Counted from the stretch's first letter, positions 17,453-26,661 are shown. The stretch: DNA of 42,953 bases from Actinomycetes bacterium (GCA_009783685.1 WRCZ01000001.1:1-42953); one strand, 5' to 3'. Notes: generated from the sequence alone by a model not told the origin. Numbers and translations are program-made.

Positions 17453-18885
17453 ACCCCGTTGCCCCGCCCGCCGCCGCGCCCTGCTTCGACACCGCCCGCG
17501 CGGTCGCCGACGTCGTGCTCTTCGAGGGCTACGTGCTCTACCCCTACCGCGCGTCCGCGGCGAAGAACCGGATGCGCTGGCAGTTCGGCGTGCTGGTGCC
17601 CCCCGCCTGGGGCGACCGCAACGGCGAACACAGCGCCATGCGCACCGAGATCCTGATGGAGCCGCGCGGCGACGCGACCCTGCACGCCGAGGTGCGGTTC
17701 CTGCGCGCCCAGCGGCGGACCGTCGAACGCGCCCTGCCCGACGGCGGGTTCGAGCCGTCCGGGTCGCTGGAGCTGCCCGACCGGGTACTCGTCCCCTGGG
17801 ACGAGGGCGTGGTGGAGACCGCCGAACTCACCTGCGCCGTCGCCGATCTGCAGGCCGCGGTGGACGGCGGTCTGGCGCTGCCGTTCCGCCGCCCCGCCGG
17901 CCAGGACACCGAGGACGTGCGGGACTCCGGCGGCACGCTGATCGGCCGGCTGGTGCGCCGCCGCGAGCAGGTCGACGGGGTCCTGCGGCTGTCCGCCACC
18001 GAACTGCCCGGGCCCTACCGGGCGTTGCGGCTGACCGCGGTGGTGGAGAACACCGGTGCCTGGCAGCCGGCCGACGGCGGCCCCGCCGACCGGGAGGCGG
18101 CGCTGCCGCACGCCCTGGTCTCCGCGCACCTGATGCTCGGGCTGAGCGCGGGCGCCTTCCTGTCCATGACCGATCCACCGGAATGGGCGCGGGCCGCGGC
18201 CGTGGAGTGCCGCAACGAGCAGACCTGGCCCGTGCTGGCCGGCGCCGCGGCCCGCGACGACGTGGCGCTCTCGCTGCCGATCGTCCTGGAGGACCACCCG
18301 GGCATCGCCCCCGAGAGCCCCGGCGCCCTCTACGACGCCACCGAGATCGACGAGATCCTCGCGCTGCGCACGGCCGCCCTCACCGACCAGGAGAAGCGGG
18401 AGGCGCGCGGCACCGACGAGCGTGCCGGCGCGGTGATCGACCTGGCCGACTCGATGCCGCCCGAGGTGCTGGAGCGCCTGCACGGCGCGGTCCGCTCGCT
18501 GCGCGAGGTCACCGGCCCGCCGGTCCTCACCACACCGGACCCGGAAGCCGACCTGGACGAGCTGCTCCGGCCGGACACCCCGTGGTGGGACCCGGCCGCC
18601 GACCGCAGCGTCGACCCGGAGCGCGACCGCGTGCCCGTCGACGGCGTCCTGGTCGGCGCCGGCAGCCGCGTCCGGCTGCGCCCGGGCAAGCGCCGCACCG
18701 ACGCGCAGGACATCTTCCTGCACGGCCGCACCGCACTCGTCGAGGCGGTCCTGCACGACGTCGACGGCGGGGTGCACGTCGCGGTCACCGTCGACGGCGA
18801 TCCGGGCGCGGAACTGCGCCGCGCCCAGGGCCGGTTCCTGTACTTCCAGCCCGACGAACTGACCCCGGTGGAGGACGGCGCGTGA
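17449..18885 (+). CDS. Large uncharacterised hydrogenase-operon protein
   Basis: A 478-aa protein starting at GTG 17449 (GTGA overlap with the DUF6084-like gene) and ending in a GTGA overlap with the protease gene. The N-terminal 250 residues begin with VVLFEGYVLYPYRASAAKNRMRWQFG and look beta-rich. The middle is acidic and helical (DATEIDEILALRTAALTDQEKREARG). The last 90 residues (about GSRVRLRPGKRRTDAQDIFLHG onward to RFLYFQPDEL) look like a compact beta-barrel domain that I recall from other hydrogenase-linked proteins. It has few cysteines, no signal peptide and no membrane helix. Size and context suggest a dedicated assembly factor or partner of the hydrogenase. No function can be assigned. 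Confidence 0.75.
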   Translation: MNPVAPPAAAPCFDTARAVADVVLFEGYVLYPYRASAAKNRMRWQFGVLVPPAWGDRNGEHSAMRTEILMEPRGDATLHAEVRFLRAQRRTVERALPDGGFEPSGSLELPDRVLVPWDEGVVETAELTCAVADLQAAVDGGLALPFRRPAGQDTEDVRDSGGTLIGRLVRRREQVDGVLRLSATELPGPYRALRLTAVVENTGAWQPADGGPADREAALPHALVSAHLMLGLSAGAFLSMTDPPEWARAAAVECRNEQTWPVLAGAAARDDVALSLPIVLEDHPGIAPESPGALYDATEIDEILALRTAALTDQEKREARGTDERAGAVIDLADSMPPEVLERLHGAVRSLREVTGPPVLTTPDPEADLDELLRPDTPWWDPAADRSVDPERDRVPVDGVLVGAGSRVRLRPGKRRTDAQDIFLHGRTALVEAVLHDVDGGVHVAVTVDGDPGAELRRAQGRFLYFQPDELTPVEDGA

Positions 18886-19502
18886 ACGGCGGCAGCGGGA
18901 GCGAAGCCGGCCCGAGCGACGACGGCGTCCCCGGCCCGGTCGGGAACGACCGTGCGCGGGACGGCGGTTCGGGATCTCCGCGGCGGGTCCTCGTCGCGGG
19001 ACTGGGCAACATCTTCGCCGGCGACGACGGATTCGGCGTGGAGGCCGTGCAGCGGCTCGCCCGCCGGCCCCTGCCGCCCGGCGTGGAGACCGCCGACATC
19101 GGAGTGCGCGGCGTCCACCTGGCGTACCAACTGCTCGACGGCTACGACACCGTGGTGCTGCTCGACGCCACCGCGCGCGGCGGCGTCCCCGGCACCGTCT
19201 ACCGCATCGACGGTGCCGAGGCCGACCGCCCCGAGGGCGACGTGCTCATCGACGGCCACCGGATGACGCCCGACGCGGTCCTCGCGCTGCTGGACACCCT
19301 CAGCGCGGGCACCGGCGGCACCCGGCCCGGGCGCGTCACGGTGATCGGCTGCGAACCCGCCGTGCTGGCGGAGGGCATGGGCCTGAGCCCGGCCGTCGCC
19401 GGCGCGGTGGAGCCGGCCGTGGAGGCCGTCCTCGGCCTGCTCCGCGAGGAGCCGGGCACATCCGACCGGGCCCCTGCGGGGGCGGACGAGGCGAGGAGGT
19501 GA
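18882..19502 (+). CDS. Hydrogenase maturation endopeptidase (HyaD/HybD/HoxM family)
   Basis: A 206-aa protein, GTG start, 4-nt overlap with the preceding gene. After a variable N-terminal tail of about 34 residues the conserved core begins: VLVAGLGNIFAGDDGFG (residues 36-52). The expected nickel-sensing ligands are E54, D95 (VVLLDA) and H126 (IDGHRMTP), the three residues seen in HybD-type proteases. It checks Ni in the large subunit and cuts the C-terminal tail after the L2 histidine; HhyL here has a 22-residue tail for it to remove. The N-terminal tail is longer than in most family members (about 160 aa), so a later start cannot be ruled out, although the overlap supports this one. The stop lies within the ribosome site of the next small gene. 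Confidence 0.9.
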   Translation: MNGGSGSEAGPSDDGVPGPVGNDRARDGGSGSPRRVLVAGLGNIFAGDDGFGVEAVQRLARRPLPPGVETADIGVRGVHLAYQLLDGYDTVVLLDATARGGVPGTVYRIDGAEADRPEGDVLIDGHRMTPDAVLALLDTLSAGTGGTRPGRVTVIGCEPAVLAEGMGLSPAVAGAVEPAVEAVLGLLREEPGTSDRAPAGADEARR

Positions 19503-19507
19503 TCGTA

Positions 19508-19606
19508 GTGAAGTACGTGCTCGGTGCCGTCCTCGGCGGACTCGCCGCCGTCGTGGCGACGTCCCTGCCCGACGTCAGGCGCTACCTGAAGATGCGCGCG
19601 ATGTGA
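19508..19606 (+). CDS. 32-residue single-span membrane micropeptide (DUF6893-like)
   Basis: A very short gene: GTG 19508, TGA 19604-19606. The start has an ideal GGAGG at 19495-19499, which overlaps the end of the protease gene; a GTG at 19499 would lie on top of that site. The product is one hydrophobic helix of about 17 residues (YVLGAVLGGLAAVVATSL) followed by a basic end (PDVRRYLKMRAM), predicted to sit in the inner membrane with its positive C terminus in the cytoplasm. I recall a conserved small family (DUF6893) at this place in actinobacterial hydrogenase operons. The hydrogenase subunits have no membrane helix of their own, so this peptide could anchor the enzyme or an assembly partner near the quinone pool. 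That role is inference. Confidence 0.72.
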   Translation: MKYVLGAVLGGLAAVVATSLPDVRRYLKMRAM

Positions 19607-19610
19607 CCCA

Positions 19611-19658
19611 CGGGGCCGCACCGCTGCCGCCGAACGGGCGATGGCGGCAGCGGCCCCG
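19611..19658 (+). terminator. Strong hairpin between the micropeptide gene and hypA
   Basis: CCGCTGCCGCC (19621-19631) pairs perfectly with GGCGGCAGCGG (19643-19653) across an 11-nt loop. A further CGGGG/CCCCG pair (19611-19615, 19654-19658) extends it past a 5-nt bulge. It begins 4 nt after the micropeptide stop. No U-tract follows, which is common for actinobacterial hairpins. It may be a partial terminator or an mRNA-processing element that lowers hyp gene expression relative to hhySL. Confidence 0.55.
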
Positions 19659-19747
19659 CGGCGTGGCGGGCCCCCTGCCCCACCGGCGGCCCCTGTACTG
19701 GACTCGGCCGCGGGACACCCCTCCGGCGGCCGCGTCAGGGAGTGACC

Positions 19748-20125
19748 ATGCACGAGATGTCCATCGCACTGGCCGTCGTCGGCCAGGTCGAGGACGCCGC
19801 GCGCTCCCACGGCCACACCGCCGTCGAGTCGGTGGCGCTGCGGGTCGGGGAGCTGGCCGGAGTGGTGCCCGACGCCCTGCGGTTCTGTTTCGAACTCGCC
19901 TGTGAGAACACCCTGCTGGCGGGGGCCACGCTCCTCACCCAGCAGGTGCCGGGACGCGCTTCCTGCGCCCCGTGCGGGTCGGACTGGGACACCGGACTGC
20001 CCCCGCAGCTGTGCTGCCCGTGCTGCGGGGGTGCCGCAGGCGGCCTGCTGTCCGGCAGGGAACTGGAGATCGCCGAGGTGCGCTGGGCCGACGCCGGTGC
20101 CGCCACGGCCTGTCAGGAGGTGTGA
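19748..20125 (+). CDS. hypA: HypA, hydrogenase nickel-insertion chaperone
   Basis: A protein of 125 aa when started at ATG 19748. This start is preferred over GTG 19742 because HypA must begin Met-His-Glu: H2 and the N-terminal amine bind nickel. The zinc site is the two cysteine pairs in CAPCGSDWDTGLPPQ and LCCPCCGG. The core (SIALAVVGQVEDAA; RVGELAGVVPDALRFCFELA) matches the family throughout. It receives Ni with HypB and delivers it to the large subunit. It begins the hyp half of the locus after a 141-nt gap holding a hairpin, and its stop overlaps a possible upstream start of hypB. Confidence 0.95.
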   Translation: MHEMSIALAVVGQVEDAARSHGHTAVESVALRVGELAGVVPDALRFCFELACENTLLAGATLLTQQVPGRASCAPCGSDWDTGLPPQLCCPCCGGAAGGLLSGRELEIAEVRWADAGAATACQEV

Positions 20126-20130
20126 CGACC

Positions 20131-20967
20131 ATGTGCCGTGCCGCGGACCTGCAGACGGCGGTGCTCGCCAAGAACGACGAGGGGGCCAGGGACCTGCGGG
20201 CGCGCATGGCGGCGCGCGGCACGGCCCTGGTCAACCTGATGTCGAGCCCCGGAAGCGGCAAGACCGCGCTGCTGGAGGCCGAGTTGGGGCTGGCGCGCGA
20301 GCGCGGCCTGGCGGTGGCGGCGCTGACCGCGGACCTCGCCACCGAGAACGACGCCCGGCGGCTGGCCCGTTCGGGCGTGCCGGTGCGGCAGGTGCTCACC
20401 GACGGGCTGTGCCACCTGGAGACCGACATGCTCGGCCGGCACCTCGACGGGTGGCCCGAGCAGGACGTCCGGCTGCTGTTCGTGGAGAACGTCGGCAACC
20501 TGGTGTGCCCGGCGTCCTACGACCTCGGCGAGTCGCTGCGGGTGGTGCTCGCCTCGGTCACCGAGGGCGAGGACAAGCCGCTGAAGTACCCCACCGCCTT
20601 CGGGCTCGCGCACCTGGTGGTCGTCACCAAGAACGACATCGCCGAGGCCGTGGAGTTCGACCGCGAGGCGTTCCTCGGCCACGTCCGGCAGGTCAACCCC
20701 GGGGTGGAGGTGGTGTTCACCTCCGCGCGCAGCGGCGAGGGGGCCGGGCTGCTGCTCGACCGGGCGCTGGCGGTCGCCGACGGCGCCGCCCCGCACCGGC
20801 CGGTGATGGCCACCGCCACCGTCGCACTCGTCGAGGACGGGCACGCGCATGCGCACGCCTTCGGCCTCGGGCACGGCCACCCGCACGCCCACGCACACCC
20901 CCATCCGCACGACCCCGCCGACGCGCACGACGGCGCGCACGACGGCGCGCCCGCCGCGGCCCGCTGA
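20131..20967 (+). CDS. hypB: HypB, nickel-handling GTPase with a C-terminal histidine-rich tail
   Basis: A 278-aa SIMIBI-class GTPase. The P-loop is SSPGSGKT, followed by ALTADLATENDARRL, the VENVGNLVCPASYD segment with the dimer-site cysteine, and the guanine-specificity motif TKND. ATG 20131 has AGGAGG 10 nt upstream; GTG 20122 overlaps that site too closely. It hydrolyses GTP while handing Ni to HypA and the hydrogenase. The histidine-rich Ni-storage stretch, usually near the N terminus, is here at the C terminus: about 12 histidines in the last 45 residues (for example HAHAHAFGLGHGHPHAHAHP). The N terminus is short and lacks the CxxCGC motif of many HypBs. Next is hypF, 15 nt downstream. 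Confidence 0.95.
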   Translation: MCRAADLQTAVLAKNDEGARDLRARMAARGTALVNLMSSPGSGKTALLEAELGLARERGLAVAALTADLATENDARRLARSGVPVRQVLTDGLCHLETDMLGRHLDGWPEQDVRLLFVENVGNLVCPASYDLGESLRVVLASVTEGEDKPLKYPTAFGLAHLVVVTKNDIAEAVEFDREAFLGHVRQVNPGVEVVFTSARSGEGAGLLLDRALAVADGAAPHRPVMATATVALVEDGHAHAHAFGLGHGHPHAHAHPHPHDPADAHDGAHDGAPAAAR

Positions 20968-20982
20968 GACGGCCGCACCCCG

Positions 20983-23436
20983 ATGACCGCGGAACCCGCC
21001 GCGCCCGCAGCTCCCGCACCCCCGCTCGCGGGGTCCGCGCCGGTCCCCGTGACGCGCCGCAGGGTCACCGTGCGCGGTGTCGTCCAGGGCGTGGGGTTCC
21101 GGCCGTACGTGTACGCGCTGGCCGGTGAACTCGGCCTGTGCGGGCAGGTGACCAACACCGGCGAGGGCGTGGTCGCCGAGGTCGAGGGCCCGGCGGAGGC
21201 GACCGCGGCCTTCTGCGACCGGATCGGCGGAGAGGCGCCGCCGCTGGCCGTGGTGCAGTCCGTCGACCACCTCGCGGTCCCGCCGCAGGGCGACACCGCG
21301 TTCCACATCGTGGCGTCCCGGCAGGACGGGCCCCGCCGCACGCTGGTCGCGCCGGACACCGCGACGTGCGACGCGTGCCTGGCCGAACTGCGCGACCCGG
21401 CCGACCGCCGGTACCGGCACCCGTTCATCACCTGCACCCACTGCGGACCGCGGTTCACCATCGTCACCGCGCTGCCCTACGACCGCGCGCACACCACCAT
21501 GGCGGCGTTCCCGATGTGCCCGCGCTGCGAGCGGGAGTACACCGACCCCGCGGACCGCCGCTTCCACGCCCAGCCGGTCGCCTGCCACGACTGCGGGCCG
21601 CGACTGCGGCTGCTGCTCGGCGGCCCGGCAGGTCACGCAGCGGACCGCAGCGGTGAACCGGTCGCCCGCGCACGGCAGTTGCTGGCCGAGGGCGCGATCC
21701 TCGCCGTCAAGGGGCTGGGCGGCTACCACCTGGCCTGCGACGCGGCGAACGAGGACGCGGTGCGCACGCTGCGGCGCCGCAAGGCCCGCGGGGACAAGCC
21801 GTTCGCCGTGATGGCCGCCGGCGCCCACGACGTCGAGCCGCTGGTGCACCTCGACGCCGTCGAACGCGCGCTGCTCACCGGGATCCGCCGGCCCATCGTG
21901 CTGCTGCGTCGCCGGGCCGGCGCCGGGGGAGCGGGCGGCGCCGGGACCGGACCCGCGGTGCTCGCCCCGTCGGTGGCGCCCGGCTGCGCCGACCTCGGCG
22001 TCATGCTGCCCTACACGCCGCTGCACCACCTGCTGCTCGGGCTGCCCGGCGACCCGCCGGGCCCGCGGCTGCTGGTGATGACCAGCGGCAACCTCGGCGG
22101 CGAACCCATCGTCACCCGCGACGACGAGGCGCTGGAGCGGCTCGCGCCGCTCGTCGACGGCTGGCTCGCCCACGACCGCCCGATCCACGTCCCCTGCGAC
22201 GACTCGGTGGTACGGGTCGTCGACGGCCAGGAGCTGCCGGTCCGGCGCTCCCGTGGCCACACGCCGTTCCCGGTGCCGCTGCCCGTCCCGGTCCTCCCGT
22301 CGCTCGCGGTCGGCGGCGACCTGAAGAACACCTTCTGCCTCGGCGAGGGCCGCCAGGCGTGGCTGTCCGCGCACGTCGGCGACATGGACGACCTGGCCAC
22401 GCTCACCGCCTTCGCGCACGCGGAGCGGCACCTGGAGGACATCACCGGCGTCACCCCGCAGGTCGTGGCCGCCGACCGCCACCCGGGATACCGCTCGGGC
22501 CGGCTCGCCGAGCGCATGCACGGGCCGCGGCTGCGCCGGGTGCAGCACCACCACGCGCACGTCGCCGCGGTGATGGCGGACAACGGCCACGACGGCCGCA
22601 GCCCCGTCATCGGGATCGCCTTCGACGGCACCGGCGCGGGTGACGACGGCGCGGTGTGGGGCGGCGAGGTGCTGGTCGCCGACTACGACGGCTACCGGCG
22701 CGCCGCCCATCTCCGGTACACCCCGCTGCCCGGCGGCGACGCCGCCGTCCGGCACCCGTACCGGATGGCACTCGCCCATCTGCGCGCGGCGGGCCTGCCC
22801 TGGGATCCGGCACTGCCCTGCACCGCCGCCTGCCCGGAAGCGGAACGCGCCGTGCTGCAACGGCAGTTGGACCGCGGGCTGCACTGCGTGCCGACGTCCA
22901 GCATGGGGCGCCTGTTCGACGCGGTGTCCTCGCTGGTCGGTCTGTGCCACCACGCCACCTACGAGGCGCAGGCCGCCGTCGAACTGGAGGCGGCCGCCGC
23001 GTCGTTCGAAGGATCGCACGCCGAACTCCCCGGCTACGCGTTCGCGTTCACCCCGGCGGTCCGGAGCGCGGGGGAGCCCGCCCCGCTGCTGCTCGACCCC
23101 GCACCCGTCCTGGCGGCCGTCGTCGCCGACCTTGCCGCGGGCGTCGCCCCGGACCGCATCGCCGCCGCCTTCCACGCGGCCGTCGCCGGTGCGGTGCGGG
23201 CGGTGTGCGGGCGGCTGCGCGAGCGGACCGGCATCGGCTGCGTCGCGCTGAGCGGCGGGGTGTTCGCCAACGCCCTGCTGTCCTCGGCCTGTTGCCGCGG
23301 GCTGCGCGAGGACGGCTTCACGGTGCTGCGCCACCGCCTGGTGCCGCCCAACGACGGCGGGCTCGCCCTCGGCCAGCTCGTCGTGGCGGCGCGGGCGGCG
23401 CACCCCGCCGACCGGACCCTTCAACCGGAAGCCTAG
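20983..23436 (+). CDS. hypF: HypF, carbamoyltransferase for cyanide ligand synthesis
   Basis: An 817-aa protein with the full HypF domain order. Residues about 25-110 form the acylphosphatase domain (VVQGVGFRPYVYALA). Two zinc fingers follow, CDAC...CTHC and CPRC...CHDC (about 130-210). Next is the YrdC-like nucleotide-binding domain (LAVKGLGGYHLACDA) and then the Kae1-like C-terminal domain with metal-site histidines (HHHAHVAAVMADNG) and AFDGTGAGDDGAVWGGE. It turns carbamoyl phosphate and ATP into carbamoyl-adenylate and moves the carbamoyl group to the HypE C-terminal cysteine. An extra proline/alanine-rich N-terminal tail of about 24 residues makes it slightly longer than usual. No domain is missing. 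Confidence 0.96.
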   Translation: MTAEPAAPAAPAPPLAGSAPVPVTRRRVTVRGVVQGVGFRPYVYALAGELGLCGQVTNTGEGVVAEVEGPAEATAAFCDRIGGEAPPLAVVQSVDHLAVPPQGDTAFHIVASRQDGPRRTLVAPDTATCDACLAELRDPADRRYRHPFITCTHCGPRFTIVTALPYDRAHTTMAAFPMCPRCEREYTDPADRRFHAQPVACHDCGPRLRLLLGGPAGHAADRSGEPVARARQLLAEGAILAVKGLGGYHLACDAANEDAVRTLRRRKARGDKPFAVMAAGAHDVEPLVHLDAVERALLTGIRRPIVLLRRRAGAGGAGGAGTGPAVLAPSVAPGCADLGVMLPYTPLHHLLLGLPGDPPGPRLLVMTSGNLGGEPIVTRDDEALERLAPLVDGWLAHDRPIHVPCDDSVVRVVDGQELPVRRSRGHTPFPVPLPVPVLPSLAVGGDLKNTFCLGEGRQAWLSAHVGDMDDLATLTAFAHAERHLEDITGVTPQVVAADRHPGYRSGRLAERMHGPRLRRVQHHHAHVAAVMADNGHDGRSPVIGIAFDGTGAGDDGAVWGGEVLVADYDGYRRAAHLRYTPLPGGDAAVRHPYRMALAHLRAAGLPWDPALPCTAACPEAERAVLQRQLDRGLHCVPTSSMGRLFDAVSSLVGLCHHATYEAQAAVELEAAAASFEGSHAELPGYAFAFTPAVRSAGEPAPLLLDPAPVLAAVVADLAAGVAPDRIAAAFHAAVAGAVRAVCGRLRERTGIGCVALSGGVFANALLSSACCRGLREDGFTVLRHRLVPPNDGGLALGQLVVAARAAHPADRTLQPEA

Positions 23437-23451
23437 AGCGAGGAGAACGGC

Positions 23452-23789
23452 ATGTGCCTGGCGGTGCCCGGCAAGGTCATGGAGATCGAGGAACGCGACG
23501 GGACGCGGATGGCGACCGTCGACTTCGGCGGTGTGGTCAAGGACGTGTGCCTGGAGTACCTGCCGGACCTCAAGGTCGGCGAGTACACCATCGTGCACGT
23601 CGGCTTCGCGCTGCAAAGGCTCGACGAGGAGTCCGCCCTGCAGAGCCTGGCGCTGTTCCAGAACCTCGGACTCCTGGAGGAGGAGTTCGGCGACCCCTGG
23701 GAGCAGGCCGCGGGCGCGGCCGCGGAGCCTGCCCCGACCGACGAGGGGCGGGGGCCCGCCCACCCGCGCACCGCTGAGGAGGCCCGACG

Positions 23790-23793
<4 letters not shown>
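23452..23793 (+). CDS. hypC: HypC, Fe(CN)2CO scaffold/chaperone
   Basis: A 113-aa protein that begins MCLAVPGKV, where C2 binds the iron being assembled, and has the conserved histidine in [11 protein letters not shown]. The first 80 residues are a typical HypC beta-barrel. An Ala/Pro/Glu-rich tail of about 30 residues (after EEFGDPW) is an extension absent from most family members. A GAGGAG ribosome site precedes the ATG. It works with HypD, carries the Fe centre and escorts it to the large subunit. The gene ends in a GTGA overlap with hypD, consistent with a HypCD complex made in equal amounts. Confidence 0.95.
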
Positions 23794-24906
<1,113 letters not shown>

Positions 24907-24914
<8 letters not shown>

Positions 24915-26040
24915 CACCACCGGCATCCCGGCCGCCGGCAGCGGCACCGGCACGTCCGCGGGCCCCGTCCCCGCGCAGACGACCGCGCCCGCCCCGGACT
25001 TCTCCGGCTGGACCTGTCCCGCGCCGCTGCGCGACCTGCCCCGGATCGTCATGGGGCACGGCGGCGGTGGGGCGCTGAGCGCCGAACTCGTCGAGCACGT
25101 CTTCGCGCCGGCCTTCGGCGGCCCGGTCCTCGCCGGGCTCGGCGACTCGGCCCGCATCGAACTCGGCGGCGCGCGGCTGGCGTTCAGCACCGACTCGTAC
25201 GTGGTGCGGCCGCTGTTCTTCCCCGGCGGCAGCATCGGCGACCTGGCGGTCAACGGCACCGTCAACGACCTGGCGATGAGCGGGGCGCGGGCCGCGTACC
25301 TGTCCTGCGGCTTCATCCTGGAGGAGGGGGTGTCCGTGGCCGTGGTGGCCGAGGTCGCCCGCGCCCTGGGGGCGGCCGCCCGCACGGCGGGCGTCGAGGT
25401 GGCCACCGGCGACACCAAGGTGGTCGAGTCCGGCCACGGCGACGGCATCTACGTCAACACCGCCGGCATCGGCCTGATCCCCGACGGCGTGGACATCAGG
25501 CCGCAGCGCGCGGTGCCCGGCGACGTCGTGATCGTCAGCGGGCCCGTCGGGCAGCACGGGGTGGCCATCATGAGCGTGCGCGAGGGACTGGAGTTCGGCG
25601 TCGAGATCCAGAGCGACTGCGCCGCGCTCGGCGGCCTGGTGCAGGCGATGCTCGACGTGACCCCGGACCTGCACGTCCTGCGCGACCCGACGCGCGGCGG
25701 CCTCGCGGCGGCGCTGAACGAGATCGCCGACGCGGCCTCGGTGGGCGTCGTGGTGCACGAGAACCGCGTGCCGGTGCCGCCCGAAGTGGCCAACGCCTGC
25801 GCCGTGCTGGGCCTCGACCCGTGGTACGTGGCGAACGAGGGCAAGCTGGTGGCGTTCGTGCCCCGGCAGGACGCCGACGCGGTGCTGGCCGCCATGCGCG
25901 CCCACCCGCTCGGCGCCGGGGCGGCGGTCATCGGGGAGTGCGTCCCGGACCACCCCGGCATGGTGGTGGCGCGCACGGCCCTGGGCGGCACCCGTGTGGT
26001 CGACCTCCCGCTGGGGGAGCAACTGCCGCGGATCTGCTGA
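24907..26040 (+). CDS. hypE: HypE, carbamoyl dehydratase for cyanide ligand synthesis
   Basis: A 377-aa PurM-like ATPase. The start appears to be the rare codon TTG at 24907, inside the end of hypD, with GGAGG about 10 nt upstream; the first 35 residues are low-complexity, so a slightly later start is possible. The core shows [15 protein letters not shown] and [18 protein letters not shown]. It ends PRIC: the last-residue cysteine that receives the carbamoyl group from HypF and is dehydrated to thiocyanate for transfer to HypC-HypD iron. It is the last gene of the cluster; its stop codon lies in the terminator stem. Confidence 0.96.
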
Positions 26041-26058
26041 CCGCAGGCCGTGCGGTCA
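26038..26058. terminator. Shared convergent terminator with both stop codons in the stem
   Basis: TGACCGCA-GGCCG-TGCGGTCA is a perfect 8-bp stem with a 5-nt loop. The first three bases are the hypE stop and the last three, read on the other strand, are the stop of the converging gene. It would act in both directions. No U-tract is present. Confidence 0.65.
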
Positions 26059-26595
26059 GGTGTCGGTGCCGAGGGCCTTGCGGGCCGCCTGCTGGAACGC
26101 CCGGTCGGGCGCCCGCTTGGCCTCGGCAGCCGCCTTGAAGCGCACGTCGAAGTCGTCCAGACGCCCCTGACCACCGCGGATGGCGGCATGGCTCCAGGCC
26201 GTGCCCACCATCTCCCACTCGGACATGGCCTTGCGCAGGTCGTCCGCGGCGTCGGCGACGTCGCTGGGCCCGGCGACGCTCACCGCCGCCGCCGCGGTGC
26301 TGAACTGGGCCCAGGCGGCGTGTGCTTCGAGGAACCGGGCCTGCCAGTCGTCCGGGCCGCTGCCCTCCTCCCACAACTGGTCGGCGGCCCGCCACCACGC
26401 CGCGGACAGCTGCTTCGCGGTGGCGATGAACGTGTTGTACGCCTCGCGCCGGATCTCCTCGCGCCAGCGCTCGCGTTCGTCGCGGGCCTGCTGCCGGTGC
26501 TGGCGCGACTGTCCCAGCATGGAGAGCCAACTGCCGCCCAGGCCGCCGATGGTGCCGACCGCCGTACCGATCACCGCCACCGCACTCGCGTCCAT
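26056..26595 (-). CDS. Hypothetical membrane-anchored helical protein
   Basis: A 179-aa protein not recognised as a named family. The first 28 residues (SAVAVIGTAVGTIGGLGGSWLSML) look like a glycine-rich membrane helix. A charged coiled-coil-like region follows (SRQHRQQARDERERWREEIRREA), then amphipathic helices rich in tryptophan and alanine. The pattern is that of small Streptomyces proteins with one N-terminal anchor and a cytoplasmic helical bundle. It converges on hypE, so it is not part of the hydrogenase operon. The start at 26595 is preferred because the helix begins at once; an open frame further upstream overlaps the next gene region without a ribosome site. Confidence 0.65.
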   Translation of the reverse strand: MDASAVAVIGTAVGTIGGLGGSWLSMLGQSRQHRQQARDERERWREEIRREAYNTFIATAKQLSAAWWRAADQLWEEGSGPDDWQARFLEAHAAWAQFSTAAAAVSVAGPSDVADAADDLRKAMSEWEMVGTAWSHAAIRGGQGRLDDFDVRFKAAAEAKRAPDRAFQQAARKALGTDT

Positions 26596-26639
26596 GACGA
26601 CGCATCAGACCGCAACGGCCGGCCCGCGGCAAGAGGGCC

Positions 26640-26653
26640 CCGCCACGTGGCGG
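26640..26653. terminator. Palindrome downstream of the alpha/beta hydrolase gene
   Basis: CCGCCACGTGGCGG is a perfect 14-bp palindrome, with GGGCC-type flanks that extend pairing imperfectly. It lies 9 nt beyond the hydrolase stop on the minus strand. It may act as a terminator, although its loop is very tight; a protein site is the alternative. Confidence 0.35.
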
Positions 26654-26661
26654 CGGAGGGC

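Noticed and set aside
20830-20964. Short HAH/HPH repeats considered as a DNA repeat array or CRISPR-like element
   Set aside because: They are in frame with hypB, encode a His-rich tail and have no regular repeat-spacer structure.
20113-23763. 1216-codon minus-strand frame opposite hypB and hypF
   Set aside because: Shadow of well-identified hyp genes; composition is biased and no ribosome site or domain is seen.
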